This document shows positions 1 to 12,655 of a DNA stretch of 64,000 nucleotides, piece by piece. How positions within the stretch are numbered: position 1 is the first letter of the stretch; the number at the start of each line of letters is the position of its first letter. The stretch comes from Lunularia cruciata (lineage: Eukaryota; Streptophyta; Marchantiopsida; Lunulariales; Lunulariaceae): contig OX419760.1 of the NCBI GenBank assembly GCA_948567375.1, positions 54,932,001-54,996,000 on the forward strand, read 5' to 3'. A program made the translations under genes and the position numbers. The notes beneath the pieces are model-generated. The model saw nothing but the letters and a program-made list of their open reading frames with translations. It had not been told where the DNA came from and did no database searches.

Positions 1-578
1 GCTTAATTCTTAGTATCAATTTTTTGTGTGTGCTTGTGAGTATTGAGAGAAATTCAAAGTGCAAGTCAGTGTGTTTGTTGGATGTTGGATTCAACAATCT
101 TGATCTTTGTTCTATGTGTTTGATCTTGAGTGAAGTGCAATTGGAGCAATGCTTTGATAGATTTGAGAGGAATTGTAGTGTTGGTAGTATTTTGCAGTTG
201 TGCAGCATAATGTTGATGTGAATCAATTTCAATCAAGGAATTTTTGCCTTCAATGGAGGAGTGGAACACAATTCTAAGGTGAAGTCATTTTACAATGAAG
301 TAGCCATTTTTTGGGAGAGATTGAATCATCACAATCAAGATTGTTTGGAAAGATTTGAAAGATTTGTGATTATGGGTGACAAATTGTTGTGACTAGACTT
401 TGATTCAGTGTTGTCACTCTCTTCTAGGTGTAGTTTCTACTTGAGAGATTAAAGATGTAATCAAGAAAAAATACGTTAATACTTTGCTTTGTATTTGACC
501 AATTCTGAATTGTATCTCTACAGGAACAAAATTTACTTACCTGATTATCACAAAAGTGATATTTGTCGGGTTGTCACA
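1..578 (+). repeat. 3' end of an Athila-like long LTR (truncated by window edge)
   Basis: This stretch matches the last ~580 bases of the 3.7-kb LTR seen complete at 35797-39570 and 41437-45124, here in the plus orientation. It ends in the family terminus GGGTTGTCACA at 578 and is followed directly by chromovirus sequence. It is therefore the downstream end of an LTR inserted in chromovirus A. By analogy with other copies it is the R/U5 side, downstream of the TATA-like box, and it has no coding capacity. Whether it is a solo LTR or part of a provirus cannot be told. Confidence 0.85.
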
Positions 579-3500
579 TCACATGTTCCCATCAAGTATA
601 TGGTCTGACAAGTGGTTGATAGAGTCTATTTGGTTTCTAGTTGTTGGTCTTGTTGCATTGGCTGCTCTCACAAGATCATACAAATGCTCAAACACCTCAT
701 GCCATGTTAGGCCACCACCATTGGCATTGTAGGTACCCAAGGTCTTGTCCACACCCATTTGAACAATGATTGGTAAGTCATAGCTTTCTTGAAAGCACAC
801 AAGTCATAGATCACCCTTGGCTAGAACATAGATCCAATTCTCACAAAATAGAAGGCTTTCTTTGAATGAGAAGGCATTGTATTCCTTGTTGTGTGCTATA
901 AGATGACCTTGTACCATTTAAAAGAAGGAGTCTTGTTGTAAAATTGTCCTAAACTTGATTTGGACTTTTGAGTTGATTGATATTGTCATAATTGCCGCCG
1001 TGATGAGAAGAAGAGACTTCAAATCAGGTCATTTTGATAGGGCATCAAGGATGACATGGAACCTATCGGGTTTGTCTTCAAGTTTGAGGTAAAAAAAGTA
1101 TAGTTGTTCTTCCCATCAATAACGTTGACTCTTCATGTGCTCCAACTGTAATATTTACAACAAGAGTTTATGATTGGTTTGCATGATCACTTGTTTCTCC
1201 AAGAGATAATGCCTCCATACCTTGGTGGCATATACCATTGCTAGTTGTTCTTGATTTCAAATAGAGTAATTCCTTTTAATAGTGTTTAGTTAGCAACACA
1301 CAAAGGCAATAGGATGTAACCCATCTAAAAATTCTTGCTGCAACATAGCTTCAAAGGCAAAGTTAGAAGTATCAAAATCAACCACACTCAATAGTTGAGG
1401 ATCATATGGTTGAAGAATGGGTCTTGAAGAAAAAATATGTTTTAACTTCTAGAATGCTTATTTGTGCTTGGGTTCCTCTAAAATCTTGAGGTCTTCCCTA
1501 AGAGTTTGGTCAATGGTACGGCTACATGAGCATAGTAGTGGATGAATTGTTGATAAAAAATTACCAATCCATTAAATGCATGCACTTCTATGACATCTTT
1601 TGGAGTAGCACAATTAGTGATGGCGTTGATTTTCTCCTCTTCCATCTTGATCTCTTTTGATGAGATCTTATGATCCAAGAAGATAACTTTCTTTTGCCAA
1701 AAGGCACACTTTGACTTCTTGCAATAAAACTTCTATTGACATAGTCATCTTAGGACTTCTTGTATGTGATTTGTGTGTTCAACCTCTATCTTGTTGTAGA
1801 TTAAGATATCATCTAAGAATACCACCATGTATTGATCCAATAGCCCATCCAACACTTGATGCATCTAATCCATGAAGACTGCTAGAGCATTAGTGAGCCC
1901 AAAAGGTAGAACTCTCCTTTCAAAATGCCCATATCTTGTGTGAGAGGTAGTCTTTTGCACATCTTCTCTACCAATGGGAATTTACTAATAGCCACTTTGG
2001 AGATCTAACTTGGGGAAGTATTGTAGTCTCCTCAATTGATCTAATAAGTGATCAATTCAAGACAATGGATATGCATTCTTCACTATTTGTTTATTGAGGC
2101 CATGGTAATCAATACAAAAGCAAAGTTCTCCATTCTTCTTTAGGACAACTAATATTGGTGCTCCCAAGGAGATGTATTATATCATATGAAATCCTTCTCC
2201 AACAACTTCATTAGTGTTTTTTGAAGATTGTCCCAATTAGTTGGGTGAGAGACAATAGATTGGTCTACTCATTGGAGTATTTCTTTGCAATAACTCAAGG
2301 GTAATCCCTTTGGCAGATCATCCAAAAACACATATGCAAACTCCTAAACTCTTTGATCAACTATTGCTTGATGAGGATTTTGGCCCTCATCAAATTCTCT
2401 ATGTGCAATTTTGGCTTGATCCACACCAAAAAAATTGGTATATGTTCCTCTAAAGTTGGCTTTATGGTTGCTTTACTAACAAACTTCACATCTTGGGACT
2501 AACTATTCTTATGTGTCTAAATCAAAGGTGCCATACAACCTAATCTATAATTCTTACCTTGGTGTTGTACTTGAATTTTTTATTAGGTCCAATAAAATTG
2601 AATCTTATATATTCAAGTCAAGGTAAAACTAGAATGACATCATAGTGTAGAGGTGCTACTACAAACCTCATACACTTTAAATACTCCTTCTCAATCTTGA
2701 ATTTAATAAGATGTGAGGTACGGAATGCAAAACCATCCACCATCCACCATCACCAATATAATTTTAATTACTTGCTTGATGGGAATATCTAATTCCTTTG
2801 CTAATTGCATGGACATGCAATTTTCTCAACTTCCAAAATTGACCAAAATCTTATAACCATGATCAAATATCATACCTTGCAAGTGAAGTAAATTTTCATA
2901 GGTCAAGCTTTCAACCTTATTGAAACTAACCAAGTTCTCAATAGATAGCTAAAATTCTCCTATTTGTATTCTTCATTTCACTCATTATCATAGTCCATGA
3001 AACTCCATTTGGGCAATTTGTTGAGTTTGTCTATTTGTGAGTGAACATTCAGCAATGCAATGTCCAATTTAGCAACAATAAAAGCAACCACTATTTTTTC
3101 ATAGTCTTTGTCCATCTATAATGCCTAATGATCTTCATTGGATGGTATCAATCTCTATTGGTGTCGGCTCTTCCACTCGTGTGTAGAGTAGTAGCAAGTT
3201 CTACATAGGTCAAAGCATTCAACCAACTACATGGCTTCCTCCAAGTGTTTGGGCTCCTACATAGTCACATCTAATTTGATGCATGACTTTAAATCCCTCA
3301 CAAATTGATCTAGAATTGCACCTTCTAGTATATCTAGAATTTGCATTATGGTGTTTCTGAATTGAGTGACGTAGCTTCTTACAAAACCAATTTGCTTCAA
3401 TTTTTCCAACCTATGTTGTATGGCTCATGTGGCATTTGTAGGTTGGAATCACTCAATTATTGCACCCTTGAATTCTTCTCATGTGAAGATTGGTGCAACA

Positions 3501-3780
3501 AACTGCCATTTAGTTTGCTCGACTTGGAATTGCCATCATAGTTTTGCCACTCCATCCAATTGGCTTGAAGCCAAAACAATTTGTATCTATTCATCTTGAA
3601 GATTTGTACTTTCAATATAACATTTACAATTGAACACAAAATTCTCCACTATTCTTAAGAGATTCTTGCCTTCAAATGCCATGGGGTTTAGAAATCAGAT
3701 ATTCTTTCCTACTTCTTGAAATGGTGCTTTCTCTACATGCTCTTGTCATTGATAGTCTCATTCTTCTAGCAATCAAAGAA
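579..3780 (-). pseudogene. Chromovirus A: decayed gag-pol internal region
   Basis: This is a heavily mutated Ty3/gypsy internal region read on the minus strand, colinear with chromovirus B at 60250-63540. Integrase zinc-domain remnants lie at 600-800, RNase H remnants near 1100-1400, an RT segment at 1478-1678 (motif AFNGLVIFYQQFIHYYAHV against AFNGLASFYRRFIHYYAHV in copy B), the rest of RT to about 2180, protease remnants around 2600-2900 and a gag zinc-knuckle remnant near 3050-3110. Frameshifts and stops are present throughout. The 3' part is cut by the LTR at 1-578. The 5' part continues after the 3781-15553 insertion, at 15554. Family and orientation are clear; exact domain limits are approximate. 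Confidence 0.85.
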
Positions 3781-4329
3781 TGTGGTACCCACATTTTTTG
3801 TTCTGATGAGTTTTGAAGAAGTCAATTAAGAAAGTTGAATTATGGTCAAAGAAAGAAGAAAAGAATGGACGTATGTATCTTTGGAGGAAACCCAAAGAAG
3901 TCAACTTTGGGTTGGGAAAAGGAAGTACTCATGTGGCTCTTACAAAGAGAAAAACCCAAAGAAGGGCATCTTCAGAATGGGAAGTTTAGGCTAATAAGAA
4001 GAAGATGTAAAAACCTTTTTGTGAGTTAGGCTAGCCAAGAAATTACACTTAAAGAAACGGCAGAGGCAAGAGAAGAATACTTGAAGAGTGACATGAAGAA
4101 AACACACAGAAGAAGTGGGAGTCAATTTCAAAATTGACTAAAGAATGATTGCACCTCAAAGTATTATAAAATTAAGATTGTGCAGGGGGAAATTAAACAT
4201 GTCAAGAAGATACCTTGTTCCTCTGAGTAGTTGTCGTGCAATAATGCATATCAAGAAGCCAATTAAGAGTGAAATTTTCCAAAGACCAGAAGGGGTTAGA
4301 GTGTCATGTCCAAGAGAGGAGATAATCTT

Positions 4330-5594
4330 CCAACATCAAAGAACTCATGATCAGATCATGGTGAAGAAGAGTAAGAATGCACTTGTAGTGAGGAGTTTTG
4401 CAATTCACCAATTAGATGTAGTAGTTAGAATTGAAGTCCTAATCAAACTTTGTATTATATTTTTGGCCTGGAATTGGAATGTTAGTTTTCCAAGTTTCAT
4501 GGCAAAGATAGCTACTAGTAATTGTGAGGAAGGCCCTAAAGTAACAAGGAAGAGAGGAAATCCAACTTGAAGGACTGAGTCAGATTGGAAGCTTGTATTG
4601 GAGACAAAAGCAAGAGATGCAACCAGACTCACCTTCTATAAGAAGTATGAAGCTGCAAAAGAAATTGTAGAAATTAGGAATTCCTTCTTTACACCTCAAA
4701 CCAACAATGGCTACAAAGTGGATTCCTATTAGTACCCAATTAAGCAAAGTCTTGTGGGGGTGCTCATGGAAATATTCAAGCCAAAGCAACCAATGTACAT
4801 GAATATGTAGCAGGTGGTCTTCTTCCACCAAATGTTTGTAGGAAAGAAGGTGAATTGGTCAAAATGCTCCCACCAGAGAATGAGGCAGATGATTGTCAAC
4901 TGGAGGACCAATTTGCCACCACACTACTTTGTACCATTTGCAGCAAATTTCTACTTGGGATTAGATCTGCTAACAATGGAGGAGAAGCATCGGATTGTTT
5001 TGCATCCCGATCTTTGACAAGAAAGGATGAAGAAGAGCAACAATACATTCTACAATTGTAGTCCAATGATGATAATTTCATCAAGACAAGACAAAGGAAG
5101 ATGGTGGAAGGAAGAAGTCCAAAGAAAAAGTAGCGGGCTAAATCCAAAGGAGCAACATCACCCTTGCCACAACAAAAGATCCAAAGACTAAACCCACAAG
5201 GTAAGGAGGCAATGAAGGACAAGGCTTTAGGCATAGAGTTTGAAGGAGAGATAAAATCAAAGAGAGAAGACTCCACAAAAGTTGAACTCACATTTTATAG
5301 TGAGGAGTCAAGTAGTGAGGCAAAGATGAAGATAAAGTTGAGTAGTCAATTGATGAAGTAGAGGCAGAAGATGACAAGGAGTTCCATGCGGCAATTGATT
5401 GTATGGAGGGAGGAGATAGTCATTGTTTGGAGTTACCTATGGAGGAGATGGAAGAAGAACCAAAGAAAGTAGTCCAAAAGGGAGTAAGATCAAAGAGGTT
5501 ACTACATGCTACACTTGCAAGTCCAAGCCAAGTGAATGAAGAAGAAGAAAGCTTGGACGGAAGGTCGTTGAAGGTACAAAGATCGAGACTTTAG
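4330..5594 (+). pseudogene. LTR-encoded ORF, first half (conserved block and acidic region), decayed copy
   Basis: Translations on the plus strand match the N-terminal part of the ORF in the 35797-39570 LTR. Shared stretches include LAWNWNVSFP (near 4465-4495), an ESDWKLVLE-like stretch (near 4580), NGYKVDSY (near 4710), VFFHQMF followed by NWSKCSHQRMRQM (near 4815-4890), PPHYFVPFAANFYLGLDLLT (near 4915-4975), and an acidic, Lys/Glu-rich region to 5594. Several in-frame stops and shifts break it. No protein family is recognised. The second half resumes at 14172 after the nested insertions. Function is unknown; see the best copy at 36588-39158. Confidence 0.7.
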
Positions 5595-5605
5595 GGTAGG
5601 CTCTG

Positions 5606-6333
5606 TGTAATACCAAGAGCTAGCCATGTGATCTAGATATGAAATTTGGTTTGGTAACATCTAGAATAATGTTATACATGATAGTCAAAATAGATCAGAT
5701 AGAAGTATCACCAAAAGAGTACCTCTACTAAAAGAGCAGAAACCAAAATAGACTTGAGAACCTTAGAACCAATAGCTAGACATATGGTTGATTTAAAGGT
5801 GAGAATTGGTTTGGTAACATTTGGAAGGATGTTACACATGATGGACTAAACAGATCAGAAAGAGGTATCACCAAAAGGGAATTTCTACTAATAGAGTAAG
5901 AACCAAAATATGCCTGGAATCTTTGAAGGCAATTTCGGAGGCCTAAACGGATGAATTAGGCCTCAAAAATTTGTTGACCCCCCCCCCAAAAGGAAGTAAG
6001 ATTGACCTTTCCCTCTGCTTGGTTTTTCTCATCAAGAGTTTTCCAACAGTACCTTACTCATGTGATTCTGAGACTCCTACAAGAAGATTCCCTAAAAGAT
6101 TCCCTTTGGTCAAAGCTTGTTTGACCAACCAGATAGGACCTAGACCAACATGTCACCCATCCAAGTGAGTAATCCAAGGGTGGAGCTTGCTGACATGTCA
6201 CCTATCTGTGTGCCTAATCCTATGGAGGAGATCCTCTTTGTCTATATAATAAAGAGAAGGTGTGTCTTTGGGGCACCGAATGTTGAGTGTGTAATCTGTG
6301 CTTTCTCTCTTCTCTTGTCCTTGGAGTATTACA
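5606..6333. repeat. Family-B solo LTR with mutual-inverse TGTAATAC...GTATTACA ends
   Basis: A 728-bp unit starts TGTAATACC and ends GGAGTATTACA. It is flanked by CTCTG (5601-5605) and CTCTA (6334-6338), a 5-bp duplication with one mismatch. It interrupts the Athila-like LTR: the LTR sequence resumes at 6334. A related, inverted copy lies at 28562-29150. Two diverged ~165-bp direct repeats lie inside (about 5640-5770 and 5805-5910, each with the core GGTTTGGTAACAT). A C-run follows near 5980. No coding region or internal element remains, so a solo LTR of an LTR retrotransposon is the simplest reading. Confidence 0.65.
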
Positions 6334-6368
6334 CTCTAGCTGAAGAAGAGTTGATGGAGGCAAAGTAC

Positions 6369-7047
6369 TGTGAGCCGGCCTGTCTCTCACTCAGGATGAA
6401 CCTCTGATGGCTATTATGGTAGCGCACCATGGACTAAGAAGGCAAGGAACCCCAACTCCATCATACTCCTCCAAGGCTAACACTCCAAGACTCAAGACAT
6501 TGCTCACTAGAGAACTCAATGAGAGAGAGATAGTTGCAAATGAAAGGATGATGAGTACCTCCTCACTCCTTGTTTATATACTTGTGAAATAGTTACGTAC
6601 CAAAGTTACTAATTACCGTAGTAACTCAAGTTACTAGACTAAAAGTCAAGTAAAGTCAAAAAGTAGAAAGGAATATCCATTCACATGGGCATATTCCCCT
6701 TATCTTGACCCAACCACTAAAGCAAGGATTCCTTCACATGGGCTATCCTTGGACTAAAGAAGAATCCAAAACAAAAAGGCTTGCGGGCCCAAGAGTTCTC
6801 AACTCTTTCCCCAAAGCCAAACACCTAGGAATAATACCAAGTCAACACACTAAAATCCAAAATAGTGGTGCTCATCTTTTCTACTTCTTCTAAAGTAAGG
6901 TCCCATCTATCTTAGCTATGACTAACTTTAGCTAACCATGACTAATATAGAACCATCCTTTATCTCTATATAAATAATATCTCTTAAGTACTTGTAATAC
7001 CAAGCTAAATATCACAATACCACACACATGCACAAATGGGTGTTACA
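6369..7047 (-). repeat. Gypsy-1 3' LTR
   Basis: 679 bp, in element sense TGTAACACCC...GGCCGGCTCACA. It is identical to 13492-14170 except one base found by reading (T versus C near 6889/14012). A TATATAAAC box in element sense lies near 6565-6575, and the start of transcription is expected about 30 bases further on. The purine run next to the LTR (complement of 7048-7064, GGGGGTAAA) is the likely polypurine tract. A TATATAAATA in the plus orientation near 6967 is on the wrong strand for the element. Confidence 0.93.
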
Positions 7048-7095
7048 TTTACCCCCGGACTAAGTTTTCACTTTGTCCTCAAAGTGAAGGTCTCT

Positions 7096-10000
7096 CTACC
7101 TTCTATGGTACATCTTCAACTTATCATGGTTAATCCTATCAAAGTGTCTTCCTCCCAACTCCTTGAGATCATAGGTGTAATTGCCCCACACCTTCTCTAC
7201 TATGAAAGGTCCAAAGTACTTAGGCAAAAACTTCTTTTGCACTCTCTTGAATCGAATGGAATCAAACAACATTACCCAATCACCTTCTTTGAAAGGCTCC
7301 ACCTTTTTCTTGCCTTGCCTCTTGTCATAGCTCTCCTTTTGTTTCCTTTGGGCTTGCTCCACTCGAACCATAGCAACTGCTCTTGCCTCTTCCAACTCCA
7401 TGAGTTGATCCTTCCTTGATTTCCCTACATCACTTCCTTGTGCTTTCTTCAATCTCCTATGAATGCTTTGGAAGGTAGGAAGATCAAAGTGAATAGGTAA
7501 GGTAGACTCAATACCATACACCAATTGGAATGGAGAATATCCAGTGGAAGTCTTCATGGTTGTCCTATACTCCCACAAAACTGCATGAATCCTCTTGTCC
7601 CAATGATGTTTAGCCCCCTCCATTTCTGCATCTTTGGCCAACATCATGCACAAGGTCTGATTGGTTCTCTCTGCCAAGCCATTGGAATTTGGCTTATAGG
7701 ATGTAGTTACTCTATGTGTGATAGAGAAATGTCCTAGCATGGCTGTAGTAATGCTTCCTGTAAACTCTCCTCCTCTATCAGAAACCAACTCCAAAGGGCA
7801 TCCAAACCTAGTGATAATGCGTTCATAAAGAAATCTACCCACTTCATCTTCATTCTTGTCCCTCAATGGTCTAGCCTCAACCCACTTGGTAAGGTAATCA
7901 GTAACTACCACAATGTACCGATTGTTCCTTGGGGTTCTATTGAGAGGTCCTACAAAATCAATTCCCCACTTCTCAAAAGGTCCTAGCAATGGAATTGATC
8001 TAAGTGGTGGAGTGGATGTAGACTTCCTAGCAAAAGCTTGACAAACATGACAAGTTTTGCAATAATCAAGACAATCCTTGAAAATCCCTCTCCAATGGTA
8101 ACCTGCATCTAGAATCTTGAAAGCAATCACCTTTCCTGCAAAGTGTCCTCCACATACTAAACCTTCATGAAACTCCTTTATGAGTAGGATAGACTCTTCC
8201 TTACCCACTGCTCTTCGAAGTAGACCATCTGCTCCTTGGTGAAAAAGAATATCCTCCACCATTGTGTAAGGTCTAGATCTTGCTGCAAGGGCCTTCCTCT
8301 CCCTAGCATGCATCCCTTCTGGATAGTTACCTCTTGTCACAAAATCCACAATCTCCTTGTACTCCATTGGAATCTCTTGAGTGACTGAGATTGTCATGAG
8401 CTCCTCATCCGGGAAGGAATCATCTACTGGCTCATCTCCATCATGATCATAGGCTCTAGATAACAAATCAGCATTTGCATGTTTCTTTCCTGGCCTATCC
8501 TCAATTGTGTAGTCATACTCAGACAAGAGTATCATCCACCTTGCTAGTCTCCCTTCAACATTAGGCTTGTTGAAGATGTACTTCAAAGCCTTGTGATCCG
8601 TGACAATTGTGGCTTTCCCTCCAATCAAGTAGTGTCTAAACTTCTTGAGACCAAAGATCACTGCCAACCCTTCTCTCTCTGTGACAGAGTAGTTCTTCTC
8701 TGCTGAAACCATCTGCCTACTAGCATAAGCTATTGGATGATCATGCCCATCTTGGTCTAATTGACTAAGAGTGCATCCTATAGCTACATTAGAAGCATCA
8801 GTGTAGAGGATGAAAGGCTTACTCCAATCAGGTTTAGCAAGAATTGGAGCTACAACAAGGGATTGCTTGAGCTCCTCAAAAGCTTTGAGAGCCTCCTTGT
8901 CTTCCAAAATCACCATGTAATCTACACCCTTCTTCATGTAGATGGTCAATGCATAAGCCTTGTTGGAAAATGAGAAGATGAACCTCCTATAGTACCCAAC
9001 CATTCCCAAGAATTGGCGTAACTTTGTCAAGCTTGAAGGGAATGGAAGGTCTGAGATTTTCCTCACCTTCTCAAGATCAACTGCTATTCCATCCTTGGAG
9101 ATGATGTGCCCCAAAAGTAGACCTTCTTCACATCCAAAAATGCACTTCTCTGGGTTGAGTGATGCATTTGCCTCATCCAAGCGTTGCAAGACTTTGATTA
9201 GGTGCTCAAAGTGCTCCTCCTTGCTCCCATAGACACAAAAGTCATCAATGAAATCTCTCACAAATTTCCCAATGAAAGGTTCAAATACCTTGTTCATGAA
9301 CCGTTGGAATGTGGCTGGAGCATTGCAAAGCCCAAAAGGCATGACCTTGAAAGCGTAAGTTCCCCAAGGTGTGGTGAATGTGGTGAGTTATTGATGCTCT
9401 GGTGCAATCTTTATTTGGTTATATCCACTATAACCATCTCCAAAACTGTACCTCTCATGACCTGCAACCTCCTCCAAGATCTCATCAATGAATGGCAATG
9501 GGTAGTAGTCCTTCTTGGTAACAGCATTAAGCTTCTTGTAATCCACACATACCCGAAGCTTGCCATTCTTTTTCTTCACAATGACAATTGGAGACACCCA
9601 TTCTGAATTCTCCACCTCAAAGATAAATCCAGCCTCCTTGAGCTTATCAATCTCCTCCTTCACAACCAAAGATATTGGTGGGCTAATGCAACGTTGCTTT
9701 TGGCGGATTGGTCTTGCATGTTACTCCACCTCTATCTTGTGCTCCTCCAAGGTGACTTTCTTCAAATCCTTGTAACTAAAAGCAAACACATGGATGAACT
9801 TGCGGAAAATCTCCTCAAATCTCACCTTCTCCTCCTTGGTAACATTTGGGCCATACTTGAGGGTAGATAACCTTCTCTCTACCTCCTCAAGTGTCAATGG
9901 TGATTTATCTGGGTCCTTCAAAACCTCTGGCTTAGGTGCAAAATCCATAGCACACAAGGGATACACATCTGAATCAGATTCAGATTCATCCTCCTCCGTG

Positions 10001-11922
10001 GAAGTCTCCTCTTCCATGCTTGTGTCCACACCTGAAGCTCCTTCTTCAGAATCTGATTCCCAATAATTAGAAGATGGGGTATCTGAATGTGAAGTGTTGG
10101 TGGTGTTAGTCACAGGAACAGTGACTCTATGGTTTGATGGCCCAATCCTCAAGTACCCTTTGTGCCATCGATCAGTTGTGCGTGTTGCTCTCAACCATGG
10201 CCTCCCAAGAAGTAAGTCATAGCTTGAATCCTTCAAGACTTGGAAAGTCATGAGATTTTGAACTCCCATAACTGAAACTACCACCTTATCCATCACCCCT
10301 ACTGGTCGAACTTGTTGCTTGTTTGCCATGCTCACCACAAATGTTGAAGGTCTTGAGGGTATCATACCCAACTTCTTCATCAACCTTTCTGACATGGCAT
10401 TCACTGCTGATCCTCCATCAACCAATGCATCCTTGATGTTGTGACCATTCACTCTCACATCAATCTTGGAGGCATATTCACAAGCCTCCCATGGTGCTGG
10501 CTTGGCATCCACCACCCCCATTGATACTGGAACTTTTGCCTTCTTCTTCTTTTTGCTCCTTGTAGAACTCAAACCACCTCTAAGCTCCTTTCTCAAGGTA
10601 GGGTTCAAAGCAATTAATTGGCCCACTGTGATGTTAGCCTTGTGACTACCAACATCCTCCAACACATTGTAGTTCCATTGTTGCTTTGAGATCAAGAAGT
10701 CCTCCATCCCCAACTTCTTCCTTGGAGTCTTTGTTGTTGATGGTGTTGAGGTGCGAGTGCTCCTAGTAGACATAGGAGTATCCTTGCTTGAAGTAAATCC
10801 TTGAGAAGAGTGAACATCCTCTGCAAAACGAGCTCTCTTCTTCTCTTGTGCCAAAAGCTCCAAATTAAGACCCTTGGAGTTTGAGCACTCTCCCTTCTCA
10901 TACTTGCTCTCAACCACATCTATGGATGCTATCCCCTTACCTTTGTTGGGATTAGGAGCCACTTGGGTTTCACTACCTCCCTCTTTCCCTCTATTGGCTC
11001 CCTCATAACCCCTTCCTCCATGGTAAGTGGAATTTGGGCAATTCCTTTGGATATGGCCTCTTCCTCCACAACCAAAACAATTTCTATCATTGAAATTGTT
11101 GGCTGGTTGGCCTCCTCTATATGGATAGTTTCCATAACTCCTAGGTCCTCTCCCTACATTCTGATCCACCTCTCTCTTCTCCCATAGTTGCACCACATTG
11201 ATCTTGAGATCCGCAAGTTGTTCTGTGATGGTTTGGAGTGGATCTTTTGGTGGAGGTGCAAGAATTGGAGCAACTACTACTTGTGGTGCAACCCTTGTCA
11301 CCAAAGTATCAGAAGTTCCACCATACTTGTAGCCTTGAGGAGGATGCACAACCTCCTTCACCACCAAATCACTCTCATCCCCTTCCAAACTCTCCTCCAT
11401 ACGAATTGCGATCTTGATAGCTTCAACCTTGGAAGAAGGTTTCTCATATCTCACCTTGCTTCTAATTTGTGGTCTCAATCCTCCCACAAAATTCTTGGTG
11501 AGCATGGCCCCTATGCCAATCATTGTAGTCTCCACATCATCCCCACCCTTCCTCAACACTATGTGAAATCTGGACTCCAACTTTTCCACTCTTTCCACAT
11601 AGACCCTCACTTTCTCTCCATCTCCTTGCTTGAGAAATGTAACCTCACTCATCAATCTCTCATAACTCTCATCAGGAAGAAAGTTCTCAATGAGTGCTGA
11701 AGTCAAAGTCTCCCAAGACTCCTCTTCCCCCTCTCTCCTCTCTCTCTTTTGGTATTCTGACTCATACCATGTAAGTGCTGCATTCTCAAAGAAATCTGGT
11801 AATAATGAGGCCCACTCATTCTTCCTCCTCTCATTGTTTCCTATGCAAGCTCTCTTGAAGTCTCTCACAAAGGCCTCCACATCTTCTCCATCCTTGCCAA
11901 AGAAAACCGGAAGTTTCCCCAT
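7096..11922 (-). pseudogene. gag-pol: Gypsy-1 gag-pol polyprotein, one frame with two nonsense codons
   Basis: A single minus-strand frame of 1609 codons, counting the final stop, runs from ATG at 11922 to the stop at 7096. It holds a gag domain (about residues 30-155), a CCHC zinc knuckle CFGCGGRGHIQRNC (282-295), an aspartic protease with DGGS (502-505) and LLGRPWL (571-577), and an acidic linker (623-650). Then come RT with FIDDFCVYG (about 891-899), RNase H with YTDAS, and integrase with a zinc domain and the D, D, E core (WGIDFVGPL, VSDRGGEFT, NGLAERTNQ). Premature TAA codons lie at 9721-9723 and 9388-9390. The homologous codons in gypsy-2 are sense codons. No frameshift was seen. It would make the capsid and copying enzymes, but these stops block full-length protein. 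Confidence 0.95.
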
Positions 11923-12157
11923 CTTAACCCCTCACTATCTTTCTTTTCTCTTAATTTTTTTTTTCTCTTTTCTTTTCTCTCACTCTATTACTAATAGAGT
12001 ATATACATGACTAACACCATCTGAGAATAATCCACTCTAGGGAACACAAAAGGTTCAGGTTGCTCCAAGATTTCTATAGCAACATCAAATCCTAGAGTGC
12101 ATATTAATCTAACTCTCATGGATAATTTATCCATAAGTTGAAAGATTATCTCCATCA

Positions 12158-12655
12158 CTAATCTTGAGAACTAGCTGATGAAGGTGGTAGTATTTCTGTA
12201 GCTGTACTAAGACTCTCTCCAAGATCCTTCACCAAAGTTTCCAAAAGTGCTTTTACTCCACTACACTCATGTCCTTTTGGAAGTCCTTCAACTCCACAAA
12301 CCTCACACAACTCCTTGGTCTTAGATCTTCTCCCTCCCAATCTTGGTGAAGAAGGTCCAACATGCAAACCCAAGTCAAGTAAGCCTCTCCTTTCCCTCAA
12401 TCTCTTGCTCTCAAAGGTTAATGGACATGAACTTGCCTTATGTCCCTTCTCTCCACATAGAAAGCACTTAGACTCACTCTTTCCTCCAAGTGGTGTAGGT
12501 TTTTGGATCCTCTCAACACTCTCTTCAAATTCTATTGTAAACTCTCTTTTCCTCAAATCCACCCCTACAATCACCTCAAACCCTTGGGGAACCTTGCATA
12601 ATCTCAATTTCCACTCTTGATGACCCTCCATGTTCCCAAAGATGAATCTAAACAC
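12158..12655 (-). CDS. Extra zinc-knuckle ORF upstream of gag (ORF0) in gypsy-1
   Basis: A 165-residue frame lies between the 5' LTR and gag in element orientation. It has a canonical CCHC knuckle CFLCGEKGHKASSC (residues 64-77) and a second Cys/His cluster CEVCGVEGLPKGHEC (117-131), then a Ser/Thr-rich tail. It opens with GTG just after an in-frame TGA, and similar coding-like sequence continues upstream with stops to about 12790, so the true start is uncertain or lies in a spliced leader. Ogre/Tat elements are known to have an extra ORF before gag, so the position fits. I do not know this protein. RNA binding is an inference from the knuckle. Gag carries its own separate knuckle. Confidence 0.6.
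   Translation of the reverse strand: MFRFIFGNMEGHQEWKLRLCKVPQGFEVIVGVDLRKREFTIEFEESVERIQKPTPLGGKSESKCFLCGEKGHKASSCPLTFESKRLRERRGLLDLGLHVGPSSPRLGGRRSKTKELCEVCGVEGLPKGHECSGVKALLETLVKDLGESLSTATEILPPSSASSQD

Noticed and set aside
7036-7419. Open frames on the plus strand across gypsy-1 (also 11188-11700, 11690-12010)
   Set aside because: Antisense shadows of the polyprotein; no motif.
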